NCBI RefSeq assembly: GCF_001625215.2
Contig: NC_030383.2
Span: 48,356,380-48,420,379 of the forward strand
Direction of reading: 5' to 3'
DNA: 64,000 nucleotides
Origin: Daucus carota subsp. sativus
Taxonomy: Eukaryota > Streptophyta > Magnoliopsida > Apiales > Apiaceae
In this document: in pieces, positions 15,907 through 28,417 of the stretch
Numbering within the stretch: position 1 is the first letter of the stretch
Layout of the letters: each line of letters opens with the position of its first letter
Made by a program: the position numbers and the translations under genes
The notes under the pieces: generated by a model
Seen by the model: only the letters and a program-made list of their open reading frames with translations
Told to the model about the DNA's origin: nothing
Databases searched by the model: none

Positions 15907-18900
15907 GGGCTTGGGCTTGGGCTTTGTCATGGACCGGTTCTTTATTTATTGGTTTTTTTATCATCATTATAGGTTTCTATTCTTATTTTCGAACTTGGTG
16001 GTATCTTTTTTCTTTCCTGTGTAAGGCAGATACTCTGCTTTATAAAGTTAAAAGGTATCTCTCGGATATTTCTTTATGAATAAGCACATTATATGCTTCC
16101 TAATCGAACACAACTTTTATTATTTCGATGATCTCTTGGTTTTGTTTTGATGCTTATATTTCAATAATTTTATGGGATTGTGTAAACATCATATGCAAGT
16201 TGAATTTCTTTTGCTATTGATATCATAGATTATTAGATTATGTTGTGAGATATAAATGACGTAGAGGTGTCATAGAGACATGTCAGTCTAGCGGATTGGA
16301 CACGTCAAAAAGAAGTCATGACGGGCTCATGCCGGCTCGTGACAAATCAGGCAAATAACATCAAGCCGCTTGTCCGATTTGACTCGTGAGTTGGTTCGCG
16401 TTTTATTTCACGCACACATAATTTGTTCCTACTTATTTTTTCCTCTTATTCATTTGATTTTGGTTAGACGGTTGTTTTTACTGTTCAGTTTGTTTTGTTT
16501 ATTTTTTTATGCACCTCACACTAGTATGGCTCTAGAGTTGGTCCTGGTTGTGCGAGACGATTCACTATTTTTTTCCATTTAGCAATTATTTATTAATTTT
16601 AAATTTTATTTATTCATTTAAAATTCTCATATTATTGTATAAATTATTAGAAGTAGAAAGGGAATATACAATATTACTTTTATTAGAATATTTTGACTAT
16701 TACACATATATAACATATTTTTTTATATAGTAGTACTATGTTATAATAATTTATCTCTCCCCTCTTTTCTATCCCCCCTCCATCCCCATCTGTGTGTATG
16801 CGCTTGATAAGAATGTTAGAGTCAGATTTGAAATCTTAATAAATCCTAGAGAAATACTAAGGGAATAAATTTTAGAGGTGGCATTTGAACGATGATGAGG
16901 AGGATAATATTATAGACGATTTAGAAAAGTCGAGATATGTTCTTGTTCGGCGGCAAATGAATTACTCTTTTCTCTATCTACTTATGTTTGTAATTAATCA
17001 TGTGTTCAGTTTTTTCTATAGCCCGATTTATATTTTTATTGTTGTTGATTTGCTTATCCCGCATATTGATTTGAATCTGAATCGTGAGCTCTGATCTAAA
17101 TGCGTATATATTTGTTGAGAATATGGAGGTGTTCGATCGGTTGGTGTGAGTGAGTTTTTAATCAATTTAATATAGTTTATTGTGTAAAACTATTATGCAT
17201 ATTAGTATCATATCTGTTTTGATTGATGTGTTTACTCTGTTCGATGGATTAATTTTTTGTTTACGATTGAGTTGTCAAATTATGGTATGAAGTTTAGAAG
17301 ATTAATGTGAGTGTATGAATATCTGATATGCAAAAACTTTGTTCTGTCGTCATTTTTCTGTACCGTCTACTTATTTTTGTTATATTATGAGTTAAAAAGA
17401 AGAAAACTAAGACATGGTATACGTAATGTTCATATAGTAATGTCTTTTCATGTAATGTTATTGTGTTTTTATTTGTCTATCAGGTAGAGAATGACAATAT
17501 ACAAAACATGTTCTTGTCAATATTGAATGCTAATTGATTTTTATGATTAATATTGTAATATCTGTTGGTGGTTATGATTGATGATCTACAATTTTGGGCT
17601 TTTGAGTGATCATGTGTTTTTTATTATGTTTGGTGGTCATAATCGATGACATAAATTGTTTAACTGTATGAGAGACATAAGTTTCATATTACTGATATGT
17701 TCTTATGATTTTGATGAGTAATTATGAAATCTTTAATTAAACTGATTTCTTTTGATTTAAGTTGGAAGTTTTTTTAGCTCATTATTACCACTATATAATT
17801 GACTTTTATCGATGGTATCATTACATATACTTTAATCCATGGTAATCATGTACCACAGATAGAAGCAAAAAATGTGCATATATGATTACCATATATAGAA
17901 GGAAAAGATGTACAAAATATTATATGTGAAAAATCAAATGTACAGGGCTATCACAAATTGAAGCAAAAAATTTGATGTTACCATTTGTAAAATATCGATT
18001 ATGCAGTTGTACCGTATAAAATATCTCTATCATTAATTTGATTTAGTTTTAAATATTTGTATATATGTAGATTTTTAGAATGCAATATTTCAAATATACA
18101 CATATATTAGTTTCTAAATTAATTAATATATTTTAGTTTTGAGTTGAAAGTATTTGAATTGATACTTTTTATATATTGTGATTTAAATTGGTTGAAGGCG
18201 TTTTCTAGCCATCACTGTGAGTGCTTAAAATAACTATAAACTGAAAGCATGACCTAAATACTCAAAAAGACACGTGTACGAGGAATGCGTGTAGCTACAC
18301 TTCTAAGAACATGCTCTGATTACGCATTCAGATAATTTGAGTATCAAATACCCACGAATATCCAGCATGCATGTACCTTCTTTTTCTGATAATTTGTGTT
18401 ATAGATCTCTGGTTAGTACACGCATCATAGATATATATATGTAACACATACAACGGATGATGTGTCTCATATTGCATTAACTTTCTTGTTGTAGCAGCCC
18501 AGCACGAGATTATCCACAATCCACCGTGTCATCTTTGTAAGCAACCATACCAACACATGCTTCATTCATGAGTAGTTACAAAACATGTTCTACTCATTGA
18601 ACATACATGATTTTTATAATTTTCAATCAAATAGTGATTTTCATATAATATATTTGGTGAAAGAATACATTTCTCAATATTTTTATCGAGAAACTTAAGT
18701 GGTATCCACGGTCTCCATAGAACTTTTATATTATATATACGTACATACATATAATATCCGACATTTACTTGCATAGGATATCTGAGGTTGAACATTCTGG
18801 ATAATAAAAGAAGTATGTTTATATAATACAATGTATAGAGAAGAAGGCACATAAGTGAGGACGAGGGAGATGGATGAATTATATTTAGAGAATGAAGAAA

Positions 18901-19849
18901 TCAGATGGGTTAGTTACTTAACTGTGTATACGCATCCCCGTAATGCAAGAGTTAATGAGTAAAAAAGATGTTTTTAACGACACGCATTATTTAGCGCATA
19001 TAATATTAAGATATTGGTTAATTAGGACATTTTCTCAATTTAATTATGTTATTTTATATTGGAGTTTTAAATATTATGAAATTATATTAATGTTGAATTT
19101 TATCTTTTACTTAATTTTATACGATTCAGTCCCTGCCAATAAAATGAAAGCAATAATTTTACGTGTCTAACCAAAGAGAAAATTCAATGAGAATTTAGTT
19201 CGTCCGATACATACACGTCATGGGCATCCCATTGATTAGATTTTTAAGTTGTATTATCTATTAATTTTATTAGTTACTCCTATCTAGATTTTATTGGAAG
19301 ACTTATTTAATCTTATTGAATTTTTTTTCAAAAAAAATATTTTTAATATTTGAATTATTTTTTTTCTCAACCACACTGGTTATAGGATTCTATTTTAGGA
19401 CATTAGATTCTTATTGTCTAAATTAACGGAGATACTTTGTTTATCATTCCGTTTAATAATAGAAAATTTAAAATAAAAGAAATTTCTATTGATGCAGTAT
19501 ATCTTGTACTTATATGTACCTCTGTCAAAAAGAGAACAATACTCCTTAAGTAAAAGTGACTCATCAAAATATTAGATATGATCTTCAAAGGTAGATGAAG
19601 AGAAATCATATCGAAAAATATATATTTCAATACTAGTTTTCTTGTACACACGACACATTATTAGAAAAAGATCTTGAAACTTCGTAATTCATGTTCATGA
19701 TCAAGATTGGATTTTTCTTTCAATCTAGGATGCGCCTTAAAGCCCATTTGGGCATGCTCAAGCTCAAGAACATATGAATAACGAACCAAATATAATCTGA
19801 ATCCAATCATAAGAACTATTAAAGTCAAGTTTAGCTCATTTGAGCTTAT
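15907..19849. other. Gene-poor AT-rich intergenic region
   Basis: The first 200 bases are the probable 3' UTR of the MYB gene. After that I see no protein family, RNA gene or clear transposon end in nearly 4 kb. Open frames here are short, T-rich and unlike known proteins. The region is probably old, decayed repeat DNA. Confidence 0.5.
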
Positions 19850-20247
19850 TGTTGGAGCCAAAGTTCTGCCGGATGCCGAAGACTGAAAGTGACCTGAAAT
19901 AGAGAAGAATGCGAGGGATTGTCCCCCCGATTCACCTCCGGCGTGAGAATAAGTTAGTGGCTCTAGGAAGGGGTTTTGGAGAACTGCAAGCGAGTATGTA
20001 AAAGTGTATGTGAATGTGTATAGAGTTGCGAATGAATTTTACCACTGATTTACCCACTTTTTATAGGAGGAGGAGGTGCCCTGCTGTGTAACGTTCCCGC
20101 CCGATGCGGGGGGGGGGGAAGTTATGGTGAGTAAAGGAGGCGGGATTCTCTCGCCCCGACCGTTGCAATAGTAACGTTTAAGTTCAAGTAATGGGCTGGG
20201 CCTGCTTTTGGGCCTTGACGAAGTGGGCCAAGGCTTATGATCCAACA
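19850..20247 (-). repeat. 3' LTR of the truncated Tat element
   Basis: About 398 bases bounded by TGTTGGA and TCCAACA, a 7-base inverted terminal motif with the usual TG..CA ends. It is followed on the inner side by TGTCCCCAGGC, which on the minus strand is a purine tract (GCCTGGGGACA) that can serve as PPT. No second copy exists in the window, so the limits rest on the ends alone. A G12 run lies at about 20108. Confidence 0.7.
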
Positions 20248-20490
20248 TGTCCCCAGGCTTCGGTCGGGTTATAAACATGGCCGAAGCCTAAATTGTCTTC
20301 GACCGACCGACAGGGCGAGGCTCTAGAGTGGGAGCTAAGCAGTCGCCTCGGTCTGATTTCAAAATGCTCGGTCCGATGGACGTATGGTGTCGTTTGGGCG
20401 CTGGATGACGTGTCCTCGAGATAAGCGCTGAATCTGGGCCGTGCATTCCAAAGGGTGCCATTAATAGGGCGCGCCTTTTCATAATTTGTT

Positions 20491-20498
20491 TATAAATA
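20491..20498 (+). promoter_or_regulatory. TATA box for the antisense gene of the first Tat element
   Basis: TATAAATA on the plus strand, with a pyrimidine-rich leader after it. A leader intron probably runs from 20650 (AACAA/GTAAGT) to 21130 (TTTGCAG), four bases before the ATG at 21135. The promoter points opposite to gag-pol transcription. Confidence 0.65.
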
Positions 20499-21134
20499 CA
20501 AATCATTACCACCCGTTTCTTTTCATATTTCCAATATCCTCTTGTTTTCTTCTCAACTCTCCATTCTCTCAAGCTTCTTGCTCTCAGGCGCTAGTTGCCA
20601 ACCGGCGGTGGTTCTTTTTCCGGCCCCTTTCTCCCGTTTTCTCTAACAAGTAAGTTCCTCTTCCTTCCTCGTCGATTTCTTTTACTGTCTTTATAGAATG
20701 CTGCTATATACTGTCGATTCTTTGTATTTGTATTTCCTGGTGAAAGTTTTTCGCCGGTTTGTAAATATTTGTTTGTCGCCGGTATGTAGTTTTTCTGTTT
20801 TGCTGGTTCCTGGAGGTTTCTTATTCTTGTTGCATGCTTACATTGTGCTGGTTATCGTAGATTAGGATTGTGGTTGGGATTTTCCGGCGATTCCAACTTT
20901 ATGTCTTGCCGCCGTTTCCCCCTCCGCTTTGCTACTTTTACTTGTATTTTAATTTCTGGCGAGTCTTGAATGTGTGTCGATTTGCTGCTTGGGTTGGCTC
21001 TATAGGGTTAGGTTTAGTTAAGTCACGTTGGCCCGACCCGATTCGGCCCTCTGTACTCGGGCTTACTTCTTTTTCTTCTTTTTCTTTCTTTCCGAGTACA
21101 AGGCTTATGTTTGCCTTCTCTCGTTTGCAGGCAA

Positions 21135-22910
21135 ATGGATCGGTCGGGTGACGTTGTGGGGACCTCTTACTCGGCTACGGACCACTTCAGTGATGCGCTG
21201 AAGTTTCCAATGGCCAACTTTCCTTCCCTACTGACCGAAGCGGATCTGAAGTCGTTTCGGATAAAGTACCAGATACATCGGTCATGGGACATTTATCCGG
21301 CCACAGAGAGCGATTGCATCTACCAAACACCTGAGTCGGAGGAAGGACACAGGTGTGTGGGCATCTCCGAGAACGCCTTTAAGTGCGGCTTTCGGCTCCC
21401 GATGCTTCCCCTGCTGAAGAAACTTCTGAAGCAGACGGGGATCGCCTTAGGCCAGTTGGACCCGAACGGATTTACGTACATAAACGTATTCCAGCATCGG
21501 TGTCTGATGGCCGGCGTGTCTCCTCGGCCAGCTCTTTTCTGGAATCATCATGATTTCAAGAAAAATGCCAAGAGCAATGGCTTCTACACCATCGGCCGTA
21601 AGACCGGCCGACCAAATTGGTGTGAAACCAATTCAAGCAACAAAGGGACCCACGAAAGATGGTTCTATCTGGGGGGTCATTCGATCCATAAGTTTTCCAC
21701 GTGGAGGGAGGTCGACCCCTCGATCATCACCACTCCCCTTTTGGTCGGCAAGGACCTAGAGGACTTTGAGAAGTTAAGCAAAGTCCAGGAGCCGAACCGG
21801 ATCCTGCTATCGACGAGCCGGGAGAAGGAGTGGCTTTTTACTATTTGGGGTAGTGACGGTAGTTTCCCTGTTTCTCTTAGGCATTTCCTTCGTTATTCAA
21901 CTGTTTCTTTTATATCTGTGCATTGCTTTGACACTTGTTTCCTTGTGCAGTGTCTTCTCGGACGGAGGCCCTAAAGCGGAAGACGGCGAAGGCCATGGCG
22001 GCCAAGAAGGAGGCCGAAGCAAAGGCCAGGGGCGAAACAACAGTTGGTGCCATAGTCCAGGCGGATATGGCTAGGGAGAAGACTCCGGAGGTTGGTCGGG
22101 CGGATGGGACGACCGAGAAATCCTCCGAGGTCGTGAAAGTTCCGGCCCCCGAGGCTTCTAGGAAGAGGAATAGGCCGGACGGCTCGTCTGAAGTCCGGCC
22201 GTATGTTCCGGAGTGGTCGGTTCTGGCGACCGATTCAATTGCCATCATGGCCCCGGATCGGATCAAGGATGTTGCAGGCGATCTGTGCCGATCACAAGTC
22301 CTTCCGGCCGACCGAGGGACTTATGATTCAGCTACTGCTCTCCAGGCATGCGAGCAGCTGATGTGCTTCCTCTCCTTGGTAAATGTCTTGGTTTTTCACC
22401 TTTTCGTTTTATAAACCCTGAATGCACCTTTTAACTTGTCCAATTTTTGTGCAGGCTTCTCCTTGGGCAGCGGCGGTGACCGACAAGGTCCAGGATATGC
22501 AAAAGCAGATGGCCGGGGTCAACGCCCTCACTATCAGGGCCAATCTTGCTGAGGATACCCTGGCGGCCCTGAAGACGGAACTGAACGCCGCCCACCAGGA
22601 CCTGAAGGATCTTCGGGAGTCCGAAGGCCGTCTGAAGGGACAGGTCGACACCCTGACCAGGAGGGTTCAGCGCCGCAACTTGGCGTTGAAAGCTGCCCGC
22701 AAGAAGGAGAAGAAGGCAAAAAAGCTCCTGGAGAAGACCGAAGATCGGTTTCTGGACATAGGCTACGATGAGGCCGTTCGCCGGGCCCACAAGGAAGGGC
22801 TGGATCATAAGCTCCTTCTTGACGAGGGGGCTTCGGATCCAGTCGGCCGTGAGGACCCGGACGACCCAATCGCAGTCTCCTCTGATCCAGATTCCGATTA
22901 TTCGGAGTAG
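21135..22910 (+). CDS. Antisense ORF protein of Tat element 1 (Transposase_28-like), intact
   Basis: The gene runs against pol. Three coding exons, 21135-21858, 21951-22378 and 22455-22910, have GT-AG ends, intron phases 1 and 0, and join to 535 residues with no stop. The first 240 residues resemble the 'putative gypsy type transposon' family (Transposase_28), with ENAFKCGFRLPM and PNGFTYINVFQHRC as the clearest stretches. The middle is Lys/Ala/Glu-rich. The last 150 residues, roughly from VQDMQKQMAG, look like a coiled coil, followed by an acidic tail. I chose the ATG at 21135 because it directly follows the leader intron. The gene ends 726 bases from the end of pol, in convergent orientation. 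The function of such antisense ORFs in Tat elements is not known to me. It is unbroken although pol beside it is damaged. Confidence 0.8.
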
Positions 22911-22934
22911 TTTAGTCTGAGCAATTTGTTTGCC

Positions 22935-23300
22935 TTTGGGCTTTTGTTTGTAAGAACGATATGCCTTCGGGCTTGTACAAATATTTTGCCTTCGGGTTGT
23001 TAATTAATTTCGCCTTCGGGCTTGCTTTCAATACTTGGCTTTATCTCCATACATGTTTTTGCTTCTGATGTATGTCTTAGATAAGATATGTCTTCGACCG
23101 ATCGGTCTCCATACTCGTTTTGTTGTCGCAACTTTTAGGCCGACCATTCAGCTTTTATGCGACTGTATGTCTTAAACCGAAGGGTTTCGATACATGTTCC
23201 ATATATATTTCTTTTTTTTTTATATGTATGTCTTTGACCGTTCGGTCTCGATACAATTCTAGCAATTTTACGTCTGACCGATGAATCTCGATACACGCTA
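22935..23300. repeat. Degenerate repeats between the antisense gene and pol
   Basis: First come several copies of GCCTTCGGGCTT-like words (22938-23025). Then four looser units of about 40-80 bases follow at about 23086, 23164, 23224 and 23266, each with a variant of TATGTCTTTGACCG-TCGGTCTCGATACA. The core is close to palindromic (GACCGATCGGTC). This is where the two convergent transcripts would end. Confidence 0.65.
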
Positions 23301-23635
23301 ATTGAATTCGGAAATGTGCGTCTTTAGCCTTGAAAATTGGCTTCAGCACAATGCCTCGATCCCCCAATATTTGGAGGTTGTTATTATCTTTAAGTTACGT
23401 ATTCGATCGGCCCCATTGTAGATAAAAACAATCGTGCAAATATTAAGTTAAATCAAGGCCAACTCCTTCGGTCCCGTAATTTTGATCAGGTTGCCCCGAG
23501 TTACGGGATCGGTCGGAGTGTTAAGCAAGTTGAAATTGCTCAAAAAATTTGAAGTAGAAGCTTTTATTCATTGGAAGGGAAACAATTACATAATTGTAAC
23601 GAAGTAGTGAAAGTAAAATGTTCGGGCGGGAAGCC

Positions 23636-26600
23636 TTACTGATAATATTTCCGGAGCTGGGAAGCATGCCAAGTGTTCTTAATGGGGCTTCCATCCGGAG
23701 TGGCAAGTTTGTACGTTCCCGGCCGAACTATCTCAACAACAGTGTATGGGCCTTCCCAGTTTGGCATAAGTTTTCCTTGCTTCGTCGGCATGGAAGTAGC
23801 CAAGTCTCGGAGAACCATGTCCCCAACTCTGAAAGAACGCTTTCGGATACCCGAATCATAGTATTGAGATGCTTGCTGTAGGTATCGAGCATTCCTCTGA
23901 TGGGCAGCCTCTCTTTCTTCTTCCAGGAGATCCAAGTTGCCTCGGAGGCCAAAGTCATTGGTGTCGGGGTTGAAGACCTGGATTCGGTAAGACTCGAGGC
24001 CAACCTCGACCGGAACAAGCGAATCGGTTCCATAAGCTAGCCGAAACGGAGTGTCTCCTGTCGAAGAGCGAGGAGTGGTTCGGTATGCCCACAGGACCCA
24101 AGGGAGCTCTTCGGCCCATAGTCCCTTAGCTTCGCCAAGGCGCTTCTTGATTCCGTGAAATATGATCTTGTTAGCTGCCTCAATCGCCCCGTTTCCTTGG
24201 GGATGACCGACCGAGCTGAATTTTTGTTGAATGCCGAAGCTGGCCAAGAATTCCTTGAACTTCTTCCCAACGAACTGGGTGCCGTTATCGGATACACACA
24301 CCATCGGTATTCCAAACCTCACAATTATCTGCTCCAGGAAGAATTTCTTGGCAGCCTGTTCGGTGATAGCTGAGAGCGGTCGGGCTTCGACCCACTTTGT
24401 CATGTAATCAATGGCCACTATGCAATATTTGGCTTGCCGGGTGCTGGTCGGTAGGATGCCAACTATGTCGATGGCCCACATGGAGAAAGGTATTGGGCTG
24501 AGGACCGAAGTCATTTCTTCCGGGGGTTGCTTCGGAACATTGCTGTGGATTTGACACTGTCGGCATTTCTTTGAATAGTTGGCTGCATCTTCTCTGAGGG
24601 TTGGCCAAAAGAATCCCTGTCGGAGTATCTTTAGGGCTAGGGATCGGCCGGCCAGGTGTTCGCCACAGATTCCTTCATGAACTGTCTCCAGGGCTAAAAG
24701 CTGTTCCTCTGGATCCAAGCATCGGAGCAGGGGCTGAGAGACTGATCGCCTAAAGAGTCGGCCCCCGATCAGTGTGTAGCTAGCTGCTCGGTACTTTATC
24801 TTTTGGGCTTCCTTCTTCTCTAAGGGTAAGAACCCCTTTTCTAAGTATGCTCTGATGGGGGTCATCCAATTTATGCCTTGATGAATCTCCAGGCAAGCTT
24901 TCTTGTCGACCGAAGGCTTTTGTACCTCCGTCAAGTAGATGGACCCCGTCAAATTCTGGGTTTCGGCCGAGGCTAAGCGAGAGAGTGCATCAGCACGGCC
25001 ATTGTCCTCCCGACCGATGGCGCTTAACTCGAAGGTTTCAAAAAATTGAGTTTGTTCCCGAACCTTAGCGGCATAAGCCTTCGTTCGGGGTTCTTTTTGT
25101 TCATAATCCCCGGAGAAGTGCTTGACGACCAGCATGGAATCACTGAAAGCCCTCAAGTGCCGTACTTCCAGATTTTTTGCTAGACTCATTCCTGCCAGGA
25201 GGGCTTCGTATTCGGCCTCATTGTTGGTCAAAGGGAAAGTGAATCGGATGGCTTGACAAATCTCAAATCCGTCGGGAGTAGAAAGGATCAATCCAGCCCC
25301 ACATTTAGACCCGGCCACCGATCCATCTACAAACAACTTCCATTTTCCTGGAGTCCGGATGAGCTGTTCCTTCGGCTCCAAGTCCTTCGGCCCGGAAAAA
25401 ATGCACTCCACCATAAAGTCAACCAAGGCTTGGGCTTTAATGGCTGTTCGGGGAACGTACTCTAAGTCGTATTCCCCCAATTCTACAGACCAGGCGACGA
25501 CTCTGCCCGAAGCCTCCGGTCGGCTGAGGATTTTCTTCAAAGGCTGGTCGGTGACCACTTTATCGTTCGCCCTTGGAAATAGTGTCGCAATTTTCGGGAG
25601 GCCATAACCAGCCCATATGCGAACTTCTCGGCATTCGGGTATCGTGTTTCGGCATCCCTCAGCATATGAGACACATAGAAGACCGGATGTTGGTTCTTCT
25701 CGTGCTCCTTCACTAAGACCGCACCAAGGGTTCGGTCACTTACTGCCAAGTACAGCTGGAGGGTCTCCTTCGGATCGGGCCTCAGCAATAGAGGGGCTTT
25801 AACCAGATATTCCTTTATCTCTTCGAAGGCCTTTATGCAGTTCGGCCCCCACTCAAAATTCTTGGCTCCCTTCAAAACTTCAAAGAATGGGAGCGCTTTT
25901 TCCGCCGACCGAGAGATGAACCTTCGGAGGGCTGCCAGTCGCCCAGTCAGCTTCTGAATGTCCCGAATGGTCTTCGGGGCTTCCATTTCTAATACTGCCT
26001 TTATCTTCTCAGGATTCGCTTCGATCCCCCTTGCACTGACCATATACCCTAGGAACTTGCCACTACAAACCCCGAAGGTGCACTTGGCGGGGTTGATCTT
26101 CATGTTGTTCCGTCTTAGGGTCTCAAAGCATTCCTTGAGGTCATCGGCGTGATCTCGAAACAAGGACTTTACTATCATATCATCGACGTAGCATTCCATG
26201 TTTCTGCCTATCTGATCGGCGAAGACTTTGTTCACCATCCTTTGAAAAGTGGCCCCCGCATTTTTCAGACCGAAGGGCATCTTGATGTAAGCATAGGTTC
26301 CCTTCGGGGTGATGAATGCTGTCTTAGGAATATCCTCGGCATCCATGGCGATCTGATGATAGCCTGAAAACGCATCCAAAAAGCTGAGTATTTGATAGCT
26401 AGAGGTGGCATCTATCAGCTGATCGATGTTCGGCAGAGGGTAATGATCCTTCGGGCAATTTTTGTTGAGGTCGGTATAATCGACACACATTCTCCATTTG
26501 TTGTTTGACTTCTTGACCACCACCACATTTGCCAGCCATTCGGGATACTCAATCTCTTCAATAAACTTGGCCTCCAGTAACTTTTCCACTTCGGCCTCAA

Positions 26601-27345
26601 TCATCTTCTGCCTTTCCACAGCGAAGTTCCTCTTTCTCTGCTTAACGGGCACAGCCTGTGGATGGACATTTAGCCTGTGCCGAGCGATCGACTCATCCAA
26701 GCCGGGCATATCTTCGGGCCCCCAGGCAAAAACATCATGGTACCGACGGACCACATCAATCACCTTTTCCTTCAACCCTGGTTCCATATCTTTACCGATC
26801 CGAACCATTTTTCCCGAGCACCCTGCATATAATTCCACCTCTTCGGTCTCAGTGCCTGGTTCGGCTATCGGGTTTGAGAGATCATTTCCAAACTTCTCCA
26901 ACTCAATATGTAGGGCATGGCCGCTGCCCCCAGGACCATCTTCGGTTCGGCGCCGTTTGTTTCCTTCGGCGCCGCCTAGATCCTTGTCCTTCTCCAAGTC
27001 TTCCAGCATAATGATCCTAGCAGCCTTCTGATCACCTCTCATCTCTCCCACTCCCTTCTCGGTCGGGAACTTCAACTTGAGGTGGGGAATAGAGGCAATG
27101 GCTTCGAAAGCAGTGAGAACAGGTCTCCCCAAGATGGCATTGAAAGGACTCTCGACTCGGACCACATAGAACTTGACCTGTTTTTCTACAGTATAAGGGG
27201 ATTTACCGAGCAACAAGGGCAAGTGGATCGTACCTTCGATCGGGACGGGCTGATTGCCGAACCCATAGAGAGGTGCCTCATAGCAGGTATCGATCTGCTT
27301 GCCTTCTAGGTTCATCTTCTGGTAGGTGTTGAGTTTCACACATTT
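23636..27345 (-). pseudogene. Truncated, frameshifted Tat-type pol
   Basis: The minus-strand reading frame 27345-25537 covers the end of the protease region (FNAILGRPVL), reverse transcriptase (WRMCVDYTDLN; catalytic YVDD near 26190) and the start of RNase H. A one-base loss at about 25557 shifts frame; the continuation 25558-23636 holds the rest of RNase H and a second RNase H-like domain (LFVDGSVAGSKCGAG, TNNEAEYEALLAG). It also holds integrase, with an HHCC-like zinc site and catalytic Asp, Asp and Glu in AIDIVG, SDNGTQF and NGAIEAAN, and a C-terminal WEGPY region. Gag and the protease active site are missing. The remaining domains are well preserved, so the damage looks fairly recent. Confidence 0.9.
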
Positions 27346-27396
27346 TTCTTGGCTGTTAATATAATCAAATGAAAGGTTATGATTTCTAGTATTTAT

Positions 27397-27797
27397 GAGA
27401 GCAACTCCAATGCAATGCTATACTTGGTTTTATTGCTATATTATAGCATCAAAAGTAAAAAAACTCAACTCCAAAAGGGTGCTATATTTGGATGCATCCA
27501 TGCATTGATGCATCCTTGGTTCTATATTTGAAACCAAGGATGGATCCATCCATGTTGCCACATCATCAATACCTAGAAATTGGAAACTAGTTAATGAGTT
27601 AATGAGTTAGGTAAAAGTTAATGAGTTGGTTCTATATAGAAGTTAGGTAAAAGTTAATGAGTTGGTTAAATTTGAAACTAGTTATAGAACCTAGCATTGG
27701 AGTGCAAGTTTTATTTTAGCTCCAAAAAATATCTTTTTGTGCTATATTATAGCAATAGCAATAGATATATAGCATCTAGCATTGGACTTGCTCTTAG
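27397..27797. mobile_element. MITE with GAGAGCAACTCCAATGC-type TIR
   Basis: The left end is GAGAGCAACTCCAATGC and the right end, reversed, AAGAGCAAGTCCAATGC. Just inside, TGCTATA motifs also mirror each other. The inside has internal repeats ('agttaatgagttggt', 'tgcatccatgcattgatgcatcc'). This 'gagca-tccaatg' end is common in plant MITEs. The target duplication was not resolved. It lies about 50 bases from the broken end of the first Tat element. Confidence 0.8.
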
Positions 27798-27799
27798 AG

Positions 27800-28326
27800 G
27801 TATCCATTTGATATTTTTTATGACTTTAGTGACTCAAATGAGACCAAAACTTTCTGAGTGATCCACTTGATATTTTCTAGTGTAAAAAGTGACCTAATTG
27901 ATAATTAACCCGTAAAATAAACCTAACGTGAGATTGTGAACGGGATAAGCAGGCAAGAACTCTGCGGACAGACCACAAACTGCGTGTATATAGTTGGAAT
28001 TAAGATGGTACACGATGACGAAGCATGGGAGATATTAAAATATGGCAGAGTTGAAGATGAGGTGAATCTTTTTTTTTTTTTTTTTTGACGGATAGATGAG
28101 GTGAATCTTAATATATGGATTCTCATACACTTTTGACCCTTCGCCTAGATATTCCTGGATAACAAACATTTGGGAGCCCAGCAACACAGCTAGCCTCCTT
28201 TTGTTTCCCCTGATTTCTTGTCTTTTTATTCCTTAGTATCTTTTTTATACAAATATCTAAATAAGCAACCTAAATATCTATCATCTTCCCTTGCTCTTTT
28301 TAACATATCTTCTTCTTGAGTACACC
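27800..28326. other. Promoter-side flank of the DUF1589 gene
   Basis: No gene. It holds the T-tract micro-insertion at 28071-28093 and ends in the TATA box at 28327. Confidence 0.5.
28055..28109 (-). mobile_element. Micro-retroposon: T16 plus 7 bases between 16-bp direct repeats
   Basis: AGATGAGGTGAATCTT at 28055-28070 recurs exactly at 28094-28109. Between them lie 16 T and then GACGGAT. On the minus strand this is a 7-base body with a poly(A) tail flanked by a 16-bp target duplication, as expected from an extremely 5'-truncated LINE or SINE insertion. Confidence 0.7.
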
Positions 28327-28334
28327 TATAAATA
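28327..28334 (+). promoter_or_regulatory. TATA box of the DUF1589 gene
   Basis: TATAAATA, 91 bases upstream of the ATG at 28418, at a usual distance for a plant promoter with a short leader. Confidence 0.7.
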
Positions 28335-28417
28335 TACAACACTTGGACTCTCCAACTTCAACTTCATATTCATACAAATACACACATAGCTTTATAATTT
28401 ATATAGAATTTAAGGAG

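Larger units (their letters stand above)
19850..27345 (-). mobile_element. Ty3/gypsy Tat-type retrotransposon, truncated at its 5' side
   Basis: Read on the minus strand, the element runs from right to left: partial protease, RT, RNase H, a second RNase H-like domain, integrase, an antisense gene on the plus strand, and a 3' LTR. The second RNase H-like domain and the extra antisense ORF are features of the plant Tat lineage. No 5' LTR, PBS or gag is present. The pol similarity stops near 27345, about 50 bases before an unrelated MITE. So about a third of the internal region and one LTR were lost, by deletion or incomplete insertion. Confidence 0.9.

Noticed and set aside
15907-19849. Several 60-96 residue ORFs
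   Set aside because: AT-driven chance frames on both strands, without domains or plausible exon structure.
26498-27031. Plus-strand ORFs opposite pol in both Tat elements (also 36188-36643, 37619-38017)
   Set aside because: They are mirror frames of conserved pol domains, with no splice sites, promoters or family similarity of their own.
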